Assembly: GCA_048594725.1 (NCBI GenBank)
Contig: JBMDXA010000226.1
Coordinates: 1-64,000, forward strand
Source of the DNA: JAFDZV01 sp048594725
GTDB taxonomy: Bacteria > Bacteroidota > Ignavibacteria > OLB7
Direction: 5' to 3'
DNA length: 64,000 bases
Shown: in pieces, positions 1 to 7,356 of the stretch
How the letters are laid out: each line of letters starts with the position of its first letter
Numbering within the stretch: the stretch's first letter is position 1
Position numbers and translations under genes: made by a program
The notes under the pieces: model-generated
Told to the model about the DNA's origin: nothing
Seen by the model: the letters and a program-made list of their open reading frames with translations, nothing else
The model's database searches: none

Positions 1-159
1 CCCAACCCTGGATTTTCAAACACCAAACCCCGCGAAGGCGAAAATAAATCATCTAGTTGGCGCCTCCGCGGCTTCCCGTGGGATTATTCTGGAAGTGCAC
101 ATTCAGGGTCACTCAATTATATAATTGCCTTTGGATTTTCGATCCGCATGAAATCCCTT

Positions 160-597
160 CTAAAATTTGCCGGCTTCATCCGGCGGAAGAAATTCTACAT
201 CGAGCTCCGCTTCGATATCATCATACTCATCCAAGCCCTCAAACTCGAATAAGATCCTCATCGTAATCCGTGCTGTGAGCTTTTCATGCGTATCGGCAAA
301 GGCAATCGATGTTACATCGACCGGATGATGAGCGTGCTGGATGTAGATGGAACTATCGATATAGCCATCTTCCGGATTGACCGGGAACTCAAAGCGTTTC
401 CCTTGCAGATCGCTCCACTTCATGGAGGGAAGATTGATGAAATCGAGATGAATGCTCGTTTCGATTTCGAGGTCTTCCGGCTCTGCCGAAACAAGCGGAA
501 GCCGGAATGGTGCCAGCGGAATTTCGATGGAATATTCTCCCGGCGTTCCACGAATAATCGCCGGCCGGGGATGCAGAAGATCAGGAGGAAAAACCAT
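160..597 (-). CDS. Hypothetical acidic protein
   Basis: This 145-residue frame is rich in Asp and Glu and has no signal peptide or membrane segment. I do not recognise the family. It contains short alternating hydrophobic/charged stretches (for example EDLEIETSIHLDF and ARITMRILFEFEG) that suggest an all-beta cytoplasmic fold. It lies 48 bp downstream of the C39-like lipoprotein gene on the same strand, so co-transcription is possible. No clear Shine-Dalgarno sequence precedes the ATG. It could be a small immunity- or adaptor-type protein, but nothing in the sequence proves that. Confidence 0.6.
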   Translation of the reverse strand: MVFPPDLLHPRPAIIRGTPGEYSIEIPLAPFRLPLVSAEPEDLEIETSIHLDFINLPSMKWSDLQGKRFEFPVNPEDGYIDSSIYIQHAHHPVDVTSIAFADTHEKLTARITMRILFEFEGLDEYDDIEAELDVEFLPPDEAGKF

Positions 598-645
598 ACA
601 TATGATAGGAAGAAGTCTGAAACCGGGAAGCTGGCCCCTGGCCTT

Positions 646-1476
646 TTACTCCCTGAAACAGAACGTCGATTCGGTCCATTCCAGATAATTGCTTCCGCCG
701 CCATAGCGAAGTGCCTCGTTATAGGGGACCGTGGAGCTGCCGGTGAGCGGGTCGTGGATAAGCACGTAGCCGGCGTCGTTATAGCCGTAGATCAGGGCGG
801 CGTGGAGATATCCGGTGCGCTCGTAGCCTGCCACCACGGGGTTGCCCTGGGCGATCTGGATCTTTATCTGTTCGAACGTCAGCGGGCTGAACTGATGTTC
901 CGACTCCAGTTTGCCGAGCGTCAGCAGATCCAGTTCGATCTGGCGGAGCGATCCCATCAGGCGGCAGTCGGCCGGGCGGTTGCAGCAGTCGATGCTGTAG
1001 TAGGCGTTCTGGATCTCGCACTGGCTTGTGTTGACCCCCTTGTGCCGGAGGATCATTTCCGAGATCGCCGCCCAGGTCCATCCCTCCGATTGCGACGAGC
1101 GGAAGGGGATATCCAGAATCTTGCGCGGCGGTATCGCCCCGGAGATCATGACGGTCTTGGTGAGCGTATCCCGCTCCCCCGCATCGTTCTCCGCCACCAG
1201 TGTCACCTGATAATTCCCCATGGTCATGTAGCGTGTCGCCGGCGTGCGCTCGGTGGATGTTGTTCCGTTGCCGAACTCCCAGCGGTAGCGCGTGGCTCCG
1301 GAGGAGAGGTTCGTGAACTCCACGAGCGAATCGGTGATCGTCACGCAGCCGACGTTGAACTTCGCGATAGGTGGTTTCGGCTGGGGATCGCTGACGCCGC
1401 ACGCGCCGGCCAGCAGCGAGAGAAGAAGAGCCAGCAGAAGCGGGCGCGATCCGGGTGCCATCGAAGAGGTATGCAT
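646..1476 (-). CDS. Lipoprotein with PKD domain and inactive-looking papain-like (C39-type) domain
   Basis: The 276-residue protein begins with a lipoprotein signal (LLSLLAGAC, Cys26 as the lipid-attachment site). A PKD-like beta domain follows at about residues 37-113 (VEFTNLSSGATRYRWEFGNG). Residues about 120-270 look like a papain-like C39 peptidase domain: Gln129 (oxyanion position), then GWTWAAISEMIL where active relatives read (N/G)WCWAA, then His225 (YLHAALIYGYND) and His-Asp 241-242. The nucleophile position holds Thr134 (codon ACC) instead of Cys, so proteolysis is doubtful and a binding role is more likely. The ATG at 1476 was chosen because it puts the signal peptide at the N-terminus; an alternative ATG lies at 1461. 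It probably sits on the outer or inner membrane, facing the periplasm or surface. Confidence 0.8.
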   Translation of the reverse strand: MHTSSMAPGSRPLLLALLLSLLAGACGVSDPQPKPPIAKFNVGCVTITDSLVEFTNLSSGATRYRWEFGNGTTSTERTPATRYMTMGNYQVTLVAENDAGERDTLTKTVMISGAIPPRKILDIPFRSSQSEGWTWAAISEMILRHKGVNTSQCEIQNAYYSIDCCNRPADCRLMGSLRQIELDLLTLGKLESEHQFSPLTFEQIKIQIAQGNPVVAGYERTGYLHAALIYGYNDAGYVLIHDPLTGSSTVPYNEALRYGGGSNYLEWTESTFCFRE

Positions 1477-1644
1477 AGAGCCATCCAGTGAATATCGGAA
1501 GGATGAAGATAGGGGAAGCCGCAGGCCGATACAACAGAAGCCGGCGTCCGGTTGGAGCGCCGGGGGAGCAACCCGCCGGTAACGGCGGAGCCCGGCAATC
1601 GCCGGGCTCCCTCGCAGTAGCAATACTACCCGCTATCCCTCATC

Positions 1645-3030
1645 TCAGTTACTCCGCCAGGGGAGCCCCACATACAGCAGAGGATTTCTCGCCTGATTGC
1701 TGGCGCGCGCGGCTACCGTCACCTGGAGATCGGGGGGACCGTAGTACAGCGTGTGCAGCATGGTCAGATAGCTGAGATCCTCCCCGTCGCATCGTGTGGG
1801 ATCGGTGCAGGGGAGGCCGATGGCCCAGGGGCCGCTCTGCGCGTAGGCCACCGCATCCCCCGTGCACTGGGTGTCGGCGGGGGTGAGGTCATCCACATAG
1901 ACAGACGTGACATCATCGAACTGGATATCGCTGAAGAGCTGATGCACATGCACCAGCGTCCCCTGCTCCCCGGTCACCATCTCCCAGTCGATCATGCCGC
2001 TGGGCACCTGGTCGGGCACGCCGTCGATGGTGACACCCCCCATCACCAGCGGATTGTAGTAGCGCATGCCGACCGCGTTGGCGCTGTAGTCGAAGAAATT
2101 CACCACCCCCGGTATCTGGTGCACGCGCAGATAGGTGACCATATCCTGGCGCTGCTCGTAGAAGAAATGGTCGCGCTGGGTGTAGCGCCCGCTGTTGGCG
2201 CCCAGATAGGAGCGGATACCCCTGACCGGGCCGTTCTTGTTGGTGGCGAAGGCTCCGCCGGCGCTCGCAAAGGTCTCCTCGCTCCTGCCGCAGAATCCGA
2301 GAGCGAATCTGGACTTGTGGCGGTCCAGGATATCAACCTCGGTGGATGCGCCCGCCTTGATCTTCAGGGTCTCGTTGATCCAGCGATCCTTGTAGTCGTG
2401 GAAGTAGTTCGGGGTGCTGACGCTGGAGTTCTCGGGGTTGTAGTTCCGTGGCTTGTAGGTGGTTTTGTAGTTCCCCGACACCAGGTTGAAGGTGTAGGTT
2501 CCGTACTGCGCTCCCGCGCCGGGGTCGAGCGTTCCGTTCTGGCGGAAGAGATAGACATATCCCTTCTGCGCGGTGTTCAGCGGGTCGGTGACGGTCATCT
2601 CGATGCCGGAATTCGCCACCACTCCAGCCGGCTCCGAGAAGCCCGGCGCGCGCCCTCCGGCCTGCTTCGCCATAAAGACGATCTCGTCGTTGCCGTCGAT
2701 CATCGGGTCGGGATCGGCGCCGGTCCAGGTGTTGGCGTCGGTGTAGGCCAGAATGCTCCTGCCGGTGGGGGCGGTATGGAAGATGGTGCCGAAATCGACG
2801 ACGTTCCGTTCATCCACCTGTACGGGTATCTGCGTCCAGCCGTTGTTGTAGCGGAAGCCCACGAGGCTCTGCGGGGTGATGCCGTTCAGCGACGGGATGT
2901 CGGCGCCGGTCAGTACCACCGGATCGGCCGGGCGGTTGAGTGTGGATTGCCCGTGGGCCGCCGGGGTTGCCGCCAGCAGCGCGGCGATGATGGAGGCGGC
3001 TCCCAGGGTGCTGGTGAAACGATGGTGCAT
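1645..3030 (-). CDS. Secreted protein of unknown function
   Basis: This 461-residue protein has a clear signal peptide (hydrophobic core after MHHRFTSTLG, cleavage near AAHG-Q) and no later membrane segment. The ATG at 3030 has a strong AAGGAG ribosome site 9 bases upstream; the frame is open further upstream but without a comparable start. The mature part is rich in Gly, Asn, Asp, Tyr and Thr and contains four Cys near the C-terminus (QCTGD, LPCTDPTRCDG), possibly forming disulfides outside the cytoplasm. I do not recognise a catalytic motif. A promoter-like TTG-N20-TATTTTGG lies about 190 bp upstream. The downstream lipoprotein gene is 168 bp away on the same strand. Confidence 0.75.
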   Translation of the reverse strand: MHHRFTSTLGAASIIAALLAATPAAHGQSTLNRPADPVVLTGADIPSLNGITPQSLVGFRYNNGWTQIPVQVDERNVVDFGTIFHTAPTGRSILAYTDANTWTGADPDPMIDGNDEIVFMAKQAGGRAPGFSEPAGVVANSGIEMTVTDPLNTAQKGYVYLFRQNGTLDPGAGAQYGTYTFNLVSGNYKTTYKPRNYNPENSSVSTPNYFHDYKDRWINETLKIKAGASTEVDILDRHKSRFALGFCGRSEETFASAGGAFATNKNGPVRGIRSYLGANSGRYTQRDHFFYEQRQDMVTYLRVHQIPGVVNFFDYSANAVGMRYYNPLVMGGVTIDGVPDQVPSGMIDWEMVTGEQGTLVHVHQLFSDIQFDDVTSVYVDDLTPADTQCTGDAVAYAQSGPWAIGLPCTDPTRCDGEDLSYLTMLHTLYYGPPDLQVTVAARASNQARNPLLYVGLPWRSN

Positions 3031-3218
3031 TGGAATGATCTCCTTGGTGATCTGAGCTGTATGGTCGGGGCTGAAAAAGAATTCTTCGGTTGTTGTGCGT
3101 GGTTGCCGCAGGGGCGGAGAATCGATGGATTTGCGAGTGTGCGATGGAGATAAGATACCGGGCCGGCTCCGCTCCCTGGACATAGTGGCCGTTCGGCCGG
3201 GGACGTATAAGGCCGGCG

Positions 3219-3249
3219 CCAAAATAGAGGAGCGCGGAGGACTGTGCAA
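3219..3249 (-). promoter_or_regulatory. Bacteroidota-type promoter (TTG-N20-TATTTTGG)
   Basis: On the minus strand TTG (3249-3247) is followed after exactly 20 bases by TATTTTGG (3226-3219). This resembles the Bacteroidota -33 TTG / -7 TAnnTTTG arrangement seen elsewhere in this window with the same spacing. It would drive the secreted-protein gene starting at 3030 with a long leader of about 180 nt. The rest of 3031-3475 shows no credible gene. Confidence 0.45.
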
Positions 3250-3388
3250 CGGCGCCGTGGCGATGGGGGCGGTGACCGCTCTCTTCTCGTCCTTCGGCGT
3301 AGCGTACTCATTGAATCGGATGGCCGATCGTGCAACGAGTAAAGCCGAGGGCTGAAGCAATGTGGAAGGTGGAAAGAAAAATGCGCGC

Positions 3389-3419
3389 TTGAAAAGTCAA
3401 CGCCTGGTTACTATCTTTG
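3389..3419 (+). promoter_or_regulatory. Consensus Bacteroidota-type promoter reading toward an antisense RNA
   Basis: TTG at 3389-3391, a 20-base spacer and TATCTTTG at 3412-3419 are a full match to TTG-N20-TAnnTTTG. Nothing on the plus strand downstream codes for protein before a strong terminator at 3599-3630, so the predicted product is a non-coding RNA starting near 3426. Confidence 0.55.
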
Positions 3420-3426
3420 TATTGTC

Positions 3427-3468
3427 AAGTAAAAACAACCCCCGGTAAGGGGGCAACCTTACCGGGGG
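3427..3468 (-). terminator. Rho-independent terminator of the small-peptide transcript
   Basis: A perfect 12-bp stem (3439-3450 with 3457-3468, 6-base loop) is followed in the minus direction by TTGTTTTTACTT. It begins 7 bases after the stop codon of the 31-residue frame. The plus direction has no T tract. Confidence 0.75.
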
Positions 3469-3475
3469 AAGCCCA

Positions 3476-3571
3476 CTAGCTCTTGCGAATACGTTCAACG
3501 GATTCGATCACCAGTCGAATCTGCCGAAGCGCATAGCAAACTAGCAGTAGCCAGACGACCGAAGCGTCCAT
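3476..3571 (-). CDS. Small hydrophobic membrane peptide (31 aa), possible type I toxin-like
   Basis: The frame encodes 31 residues: a short hydrophobic stretch at about residues 3-15 (ASVVWLLLVCYAL) followed by a basic amphipathic helix (RQIRLVIESVERIRKS). AGGAG lies 4 bases before the ATG and a textbook terminator starts 7 bases after the TAG, so it behaves like an independent gene. A TATCTTTG -7 element in the same direction lies at 3732-3725, without a good -33 partner. The leader contains the hairpin that serves as terminator for the opposite strand. Small membrane peptides with a convergent antisense RNA are typical of type I toxin-antitoxin loci, but no homology is recognised here. It could instead be a benign small membrane protein, or not translated. 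Confidence 0.5.
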   Translation of the reverse strand: MDASVVWLLLVCYALRQIRLVIESVERIRKS

Positions 3572-3598
3572 ATGACTCCTGTTATATTTATTGGGTAT

Positions 3599-3630
3599 AA
3601 AGGCGTGCTAACACCACGCCTTTTTCTTTT
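3599..3630 (+). terminator. Rho-independent terminator with no plus-strand gene upstream
   Basis: A 9-bp perfect stem AAAGGCGTG/CACGCCTTT (3599-3607 with 3615-3623) with a 7-base loop runs into TTTTTCTTTT. It is oriented to end plus-strand transcription. Since no plus-strand gene precedes it, it most likely ends a non-coding RNA. Confidence 0.75.
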
Positions 3631-3802
3631 CCTCTCTTCTCCGCGTAGTAGCGTTACCACCCTTCATACCGCTTCATTCAGGAAATCAGGCAGGGGCTGC
3701 CGGTCGTCGTCGCATAAACAGCGGCAAAGATAGCAAACCCCCAGAAGCGGTGGCGCGTTCTGGTCGTTCATTTCTCCGGGTGGCCGGAGCCGGTTGCGGT
3801 AC

Positions 3803-3810
3803 TATCTTTG
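3803..3810 (+). promoter_or_regulatory. -7 element TATCTTTG upstream of ligA
   Basis: TATCTTTG lies 40 bases before the ligA start codon. The -33 position reads GTG rather than TTG, so the match is partial. A divergent TATCTTTG on the minus strand at 3732-3725 points toward the small-peptide gene. Confidence 0.4.
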
Positions 3811-3850
3811 CCGCCGGTCGTTTATCGTTATCAGTAGGTAGAAGGGAAGT

Positions 3851-5905
3851 ATGTCGCATAGATCTCTCCAGGAGCGTGCCGAGCAGTTGCGCGATCAGAT
3901 CAACGAACACAACTATCGCTATTATGTTCTGAGCGATCCCACCGTCGGCGATCGCGAGTTCGATGCGATGCTCGCCGAGCTGGTGCGGCTGGAGGAGGAG
4001 CATCCGGAGCTTGTGACGCCGGACTCCCCCACGCAGCGCGTCGGCTCCGATCTTACATCGGCCTTCCCTCCGGTAACCCATGCCCGGCCCATGCTCTCGC
4101 TCGGCAACACCTACACCGAGGAGGACCTGCGCGAGTTCGACCGCCGTGTGCGCGACCGTCTCGGGGATGAGCCGTTCGCCTACGTGGCCGAGCTGAAGAT
4201 CGACGGCGTGGCCGTGAGCGTTAGCTACAAGGATGGCCGCATCGTCTGCGGCGCCACCCGTGGCGATGGGGTGCAGGGGGATGATATCACCGCCAATATG
4301 AAGACCATCCGCTCGCTGCCGTTGCAGGTGCGCGCCGCCCAGGTGCATGGAAACCCGCTGCGGAATTTCGAGGTGCGCGGGGAGGTGTACATGGCTAAGA
4401 AGGATTTCGAGGCGATGAACGCCGAGCGCGAGCTCTCCGGCGAGAAGACCTTTGCCAATCCCCGCAACTCCACCGCCGGCACCCTGAAGATGCTCGATCC
4501 GAAGATCGTCGCCTCGCGCCCATTGAAGATCTTCCTGTATTATCTCATCAGCGATGAGGCGGAGCTCCAGAGCCAGGGGGAAAATCTGGAGGTGCTCCAG
4601 ACGCTCGGGTTCCCGGCCAACCCCCACTGGCGCCGCTGCGCGGATGTGGATGCGGTGCTGGCCTTCTGCAATGAGTGGGAGCGCCGCCGCGACGATCTGC
4701 CGTACGAGATCGACGGCGTTGTGATAAAGGTAGATTCCATCGCCCAGCAGGAGAGGCTCGGGACGATTTCCAAATCACCCCGCTGGGCGATCGCCTACAA
4801 GTTCGAGGCCCGCACCGCCCGCACGCACCTGCATGGCATCACCCTGCAGGTGGGTCGCCTGGGAACGGTGACGCCCGTGGCGGAACTGACGCCGGTGCTG
4901 CTGGCCGGCTCCACCATCAGCCGCGCAACCCTTCACAATGCCGACTTCATAACCGAAAAGGATATCCGTATCGGCGACCTGGTCACCATCGAGAAGGGAG
5001 GGGATGTGATCCCCAAGGTGAACGGGGTGGTGCTGGAGGAGCGCCCGCCGGGCGCCGAGCCCTACGAGTTCCCCCAGCTCTGCCCCTGTCCCCTGCATAC
5101 GCCGCTGCACCGGCCGGAGGGGGAGGCGAATTATTACTGCGAGCACGCCGAGTGCCCGTGGCAGACCAGGGGGCGCATCCAGCATTTCGCGTCGCGCGGT
5201 GCGATGGATATCGAGGGGCTGGGAGAGAAGGTGGTGGATCAGCTTGTGACGCTCGGCTGGATAGGCAACTACGCCGATATCTACGATCTGCACACCCGGC
5301 GCGATCAGGTGGCGGCGCTGGAACGCTGGGGGGAGAAATCGGCCGATAATCTGCTGGAGGGGATCGAGCGGAGCAAGGAGCGTCCCTTCTTCCGGGTGAT
5401 CTTCGCCATCGGTATCCGGCATGTGGGCGCCACCGTGGCCCGCGTGCTTGCCGCGGAGTTCAATACGATCGATAAGCTGATAAACGCCACGGAGGAGGAA
5501 CTCCAGCGGACGCACGAGATCGGGCCTCGTATCGCCGAGTCGGTGGCGCGCTTCTTCGCCGATCCCGGCAACCGCGATCTTGTGGAGCGCCTGCGGCGCG
5601 CCGGATTGACGATGGAGGGGCCGGAGAAAAAGGTCGTAGTTGCCGATGAGGCTTCGCCGTTCGCCGGCAGGACCTTCGTGCTTACCGGAACGCTGGAAGC
5701 CTACACGCGCGAGGAGGCGTCGGCGCTGATCGAGGAGCGCGGGGGCAAGGTAAGCTCCAGCGTCAGCAAGAAGACCGGGTACGTGCTTGCCGGCGCCGAG
5801 GCCGGCTCCAAGCTGGAGAAGGCCGAAAAGCTGGGGGTGAGAATTCTCAGCGAGGAGGAATTCGTCGCAATGCTGGCCGCGAATGGGGCGGGCGATAATA
5901 GTTGA
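3851..5905 (+). CDS. ligA: NAD-dependent DNA ligase LigA
   Basis: At 684 residues this is a normal full-length LigA, which seals nicks in duplex DNA during replication and repair using NAD+. It starts with the Ia domain (NYRYYVLSDPTVGDREFD). The adenylated lysine is K116 in KIDG (116-119), and an OB-fold region follows. A zinc motif lies near residues 410-435, reading C-P-C then YYCEHAECP; the first pair is CxC rather than the usual CxxC. Then come the helix-hairpin-helix repeats and a C-terminal BRCT domain (FAGRTFVLTGTLEAYTREEA to about residue 675). GAAGGGAAGT precedes the ATG. It is essential in nearly all bacteria. The gene appears monocistronic. Confidence 0.98.
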   Translation: MSHRSLQERAEQLRDQINEHNYRYYVLSDPTVGDREFDAMLAELVRLEEEHPELVTPDSPTQRVGSDLTSAFPPVTHARPMLSLGNTYTEEDLREFDRRVRDRLGDEPFAYVAELKIDGVAVSVSYKDGRIVCGATRGDGVQGDDITANMKTIRSLPLQVRAAQVHGNPLRNFEVRGEVYMAKKDFEAMNAERELSGEKTFANPRNSTAGTLKMLDPKIVASRPLKIFLYYLISDEAELQSQGENLEVLQTLGFPANPHWRRCADVDAVLAFCNEWERRRDDLPYEIDGVVIKVDSIAQQERLGTISKSPRWAIAYKFEARTARTHLHGITLQVGRLGTVTPVAELTPVLLAGSTISRATLHNADFITEKDIRIGDLVTIEKGGDVIPKVNGVVLEERPPGAEPYEFPQLCPCPLHTPLHRPEGEANYYCEHAECPWQTRGRIQHFASRGAMDIEGLGEKVVDQLVTLGWIGNYADIYDLHTRRDQVAALERWGEKSADNLLEGIERSKERPFFRVIFAIGIRHVGATVARVLAAEFNTIDKLINATEEELQRTHEIGPRIAESVARFFADPGNRDLVERLRRAGLTMEGPEKKVVVADEASPFAGRTFVLTGTLEAYTREEASALIEERGGKVSSSVSKKTGYVLAGAEAGSKLEKAEKLGVRILSEEEFVAMLAANGAGDNS

Positions 5906-5938
5906 GCACCTGCGGATATATTCTCTCAGAGCTCTGTT

Positions 5939-6073
5939 GTCGCGGAGAAGATATCCGCGATGCTTCCGAAGGCTGTCACGGGCGGAGTAAAACTCCGCCC
6001 GAACAGGCAAATGAAATAGTTCAGCACAGTAGAAATAGCCAATCGAAAATCCAAAATCGTCAATCGAAAATCC
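5939..6073. repeat. Intergenic palindromes and AATCGAAAATC-type repeat
   Basis: Between ligA and the permease gene are two perfect hairpins (TCGCGGA/TCCGCGA at 5940-5960; GGGCGGAGT/ACTCCGCCC at 5980-6000). They are followed at 6041-6073 by repeated AATCGAAAATC / CAAAATCG units that recur at about 11772-11793, 20478-20505 and 47327-47520. No gene is seen. The GGAGTAAAACTCC hairpin has near copies at 34774-34790 and related forms at 23475 and 42280. Confidence 0.7.
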
Positions 6074-6074
6074 C

Positions 6075-6962
6075 TTGTCCCGCTCTTCTTATACACTCGA
6101 AAAACCGGCGGTAACCTGGGCATTTCTGATGCCCTGGCTGCTGACGCTTGCGGTCTTCTGGCTGTATCCGCTCCTGTACTCGTTCTACCTCAGTTTTACC
6201 GAGTACAGGACGCTGGGAAACCGGGCCACGTGGATAGGGCTTGCCAACTACGAGCGGCTGCTGGGCGATCCGGTCTTCTGGAAGGCGCTCTCCAATACGG
6301 CGATATTCGTTGTGGGAACCATCCCCTTTACCACGATTTTCGCTCTGCTGCTGGCGGTGATGCTGAATAAGAATATCGCCTGGAAAAGTTTTTATCGCTC
6401 GGCTTATTTCATCCCGTCGGTCACCTCCATCGTCGTGCTCTCGCTGATCTTCACGAACCTCTACGCGCACGACGGCTATATCAATTCCCTCCTGAAGATG
6501 ACCGGGATTCCGTTCCCCAAGGAGGGATGGCTGCTGAACATGGGGACGGCGCTCGGGGCGATCATGGCGATGGATGTCTGGATTGCGATCGGCTATTATG
6601 TGGTGCTGTTTCTGGCGGCCCTTCAGACGATCCCGAAGGACTTGTACGAGGCCGCCGATATCGACGGCGCATCGGCATGGCAGCAGTTCAGGCGCATCAC
6701 CCTGCCGGGGCTTCGCCCGATGCTGCTGTTCGTGATCGTCATCAATACCATCCGCTCGTTCCAGGTGTTCACCGAGGTCTTTGTGATGACCAAGGGGGGG
6801 CCGCTGAACTCCACAACCACGCTCGTCTACCAGATCTACGAAAAGGCGTTCGTGCAGAGCGATATGATGGGCTACGCCTCGGCGATCGCCTACGTCACCT
6901 TCCTGCTGATCCTGTCGGTCTCGCTGGTGCAGTTCAAATTGCTCGGCAACCGGGAGGAATAG
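6075..6962 (+). CDS. ABC sugar transporter permease, MalF/UgpA type
   Basis: The 295-residue protein has about six membrane helices and the permease EAA loop near residues 195-215 (EAADIDGASAWQQFRRITLP). That loop docks the ATPase in carbohydrate-uptake family 1 (CUT1) importers. It would be the first of two inner-membrane channel subunits. No binding protein, second permease or ATPase gene lies beside it, which is unusual because these are normally in one operon. The start is TTG at 6075 inside the tail of an intergenic repeat; no in-frame ATG gives the complete first helix. Substrate cannot be told from sequence; sugars or glycerol-phosphate are typical. Confidence 0.9.
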   Translation: MSRSSYTLEKPAVTWAFLMPWLLTLAVFWLYPLLYSFYLSFTEYRTLGNRATWIGLANYERLLGDPVFWKALSNTAIFVVGTIPFTTIFALLLAVMLNKNIAWKSFYRSAYFIPSVTSIVVLSLIFTNLYAHDGYINSLLKMTGIPFPKEGWLLNMGTALGAIMAMDVWIAIGYYVVLFLAALQTIPKDLYEAADIDGASAWQQFRRITLPGLRPMLLFVIVINTIRSFQVFTEVFVMTKGGPLNSTTTLVYQIYEKAFVQSDMMGYASAIAYVTFLLILSVSLVQFKLLGNREE

Positions 6963-7131
6963 GATCTTCGATCGAGCCCATCGGCGATTGTCGATAATAC
7001 GATTGCGAGGACGGGGGATGGCCGGTTGCGGAGATGGATTGCAGAGACAGGGGAATGTTCGACGTACGATCAGGAGGGGAGCGATGAAGCAGTCAGGATC
7101 GATGAGGGATACAACGCCATGGATTGCACGA

Positions 7132-7356
7132 ACGATCCTGCATCCATTGGCGGGCCTTGCATATCGGGCAGCTCGTTCCACCCGGAACCGTGCCCGCACC
7201 GCACATCATTATTCATGGGCATTCATGGCAGCTTCCGATAGAAGGGCAGGGATACGAGCAATGATTCTGAATCCACTCGCGAAGATTGCACGCCGGCCGC
7301 ATCGTTCCAACCGGAAACGCGCGCTTGCGGCCTGCCGGTATCTGTGGATGTTCGCG
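7132..7356 (+). repeat. Diverged tandem duplication of a signal-peptide-coding segment
   Basis: Two copies offset by 129 bases (about 7132-7230 and 7261-7356) encode similar stretches, ILHPLAGLAYRAARSTRNRA and ILNPLAKIARRPHRSNRKRA, in one open frame. The second copy is the likely signal region of the next gene. The first copy extends the frame upstream to an ATG at 7084 with an AGGAGGGG ribosome site. The remainder of 6963-7260 shows nothing else. Confidence 0.6.

Larger units (their letters stand above)
3426..3630 (+). ncRNA. Candidate ~205-nt antisense RNA over the small-peptide gene
   Basis: The segment is bracketed by a consensus promoter (3389-3419) and an intrinsic terminator (3599-3630) and holds no plus-strand gene. 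It is antisense to the whole 31-codon frame, its ribosome site and its terminator hairpin. This is the geometry of a type I antitoxin RNA. The transcript is inferred from signals only. Confidence 0.4.
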
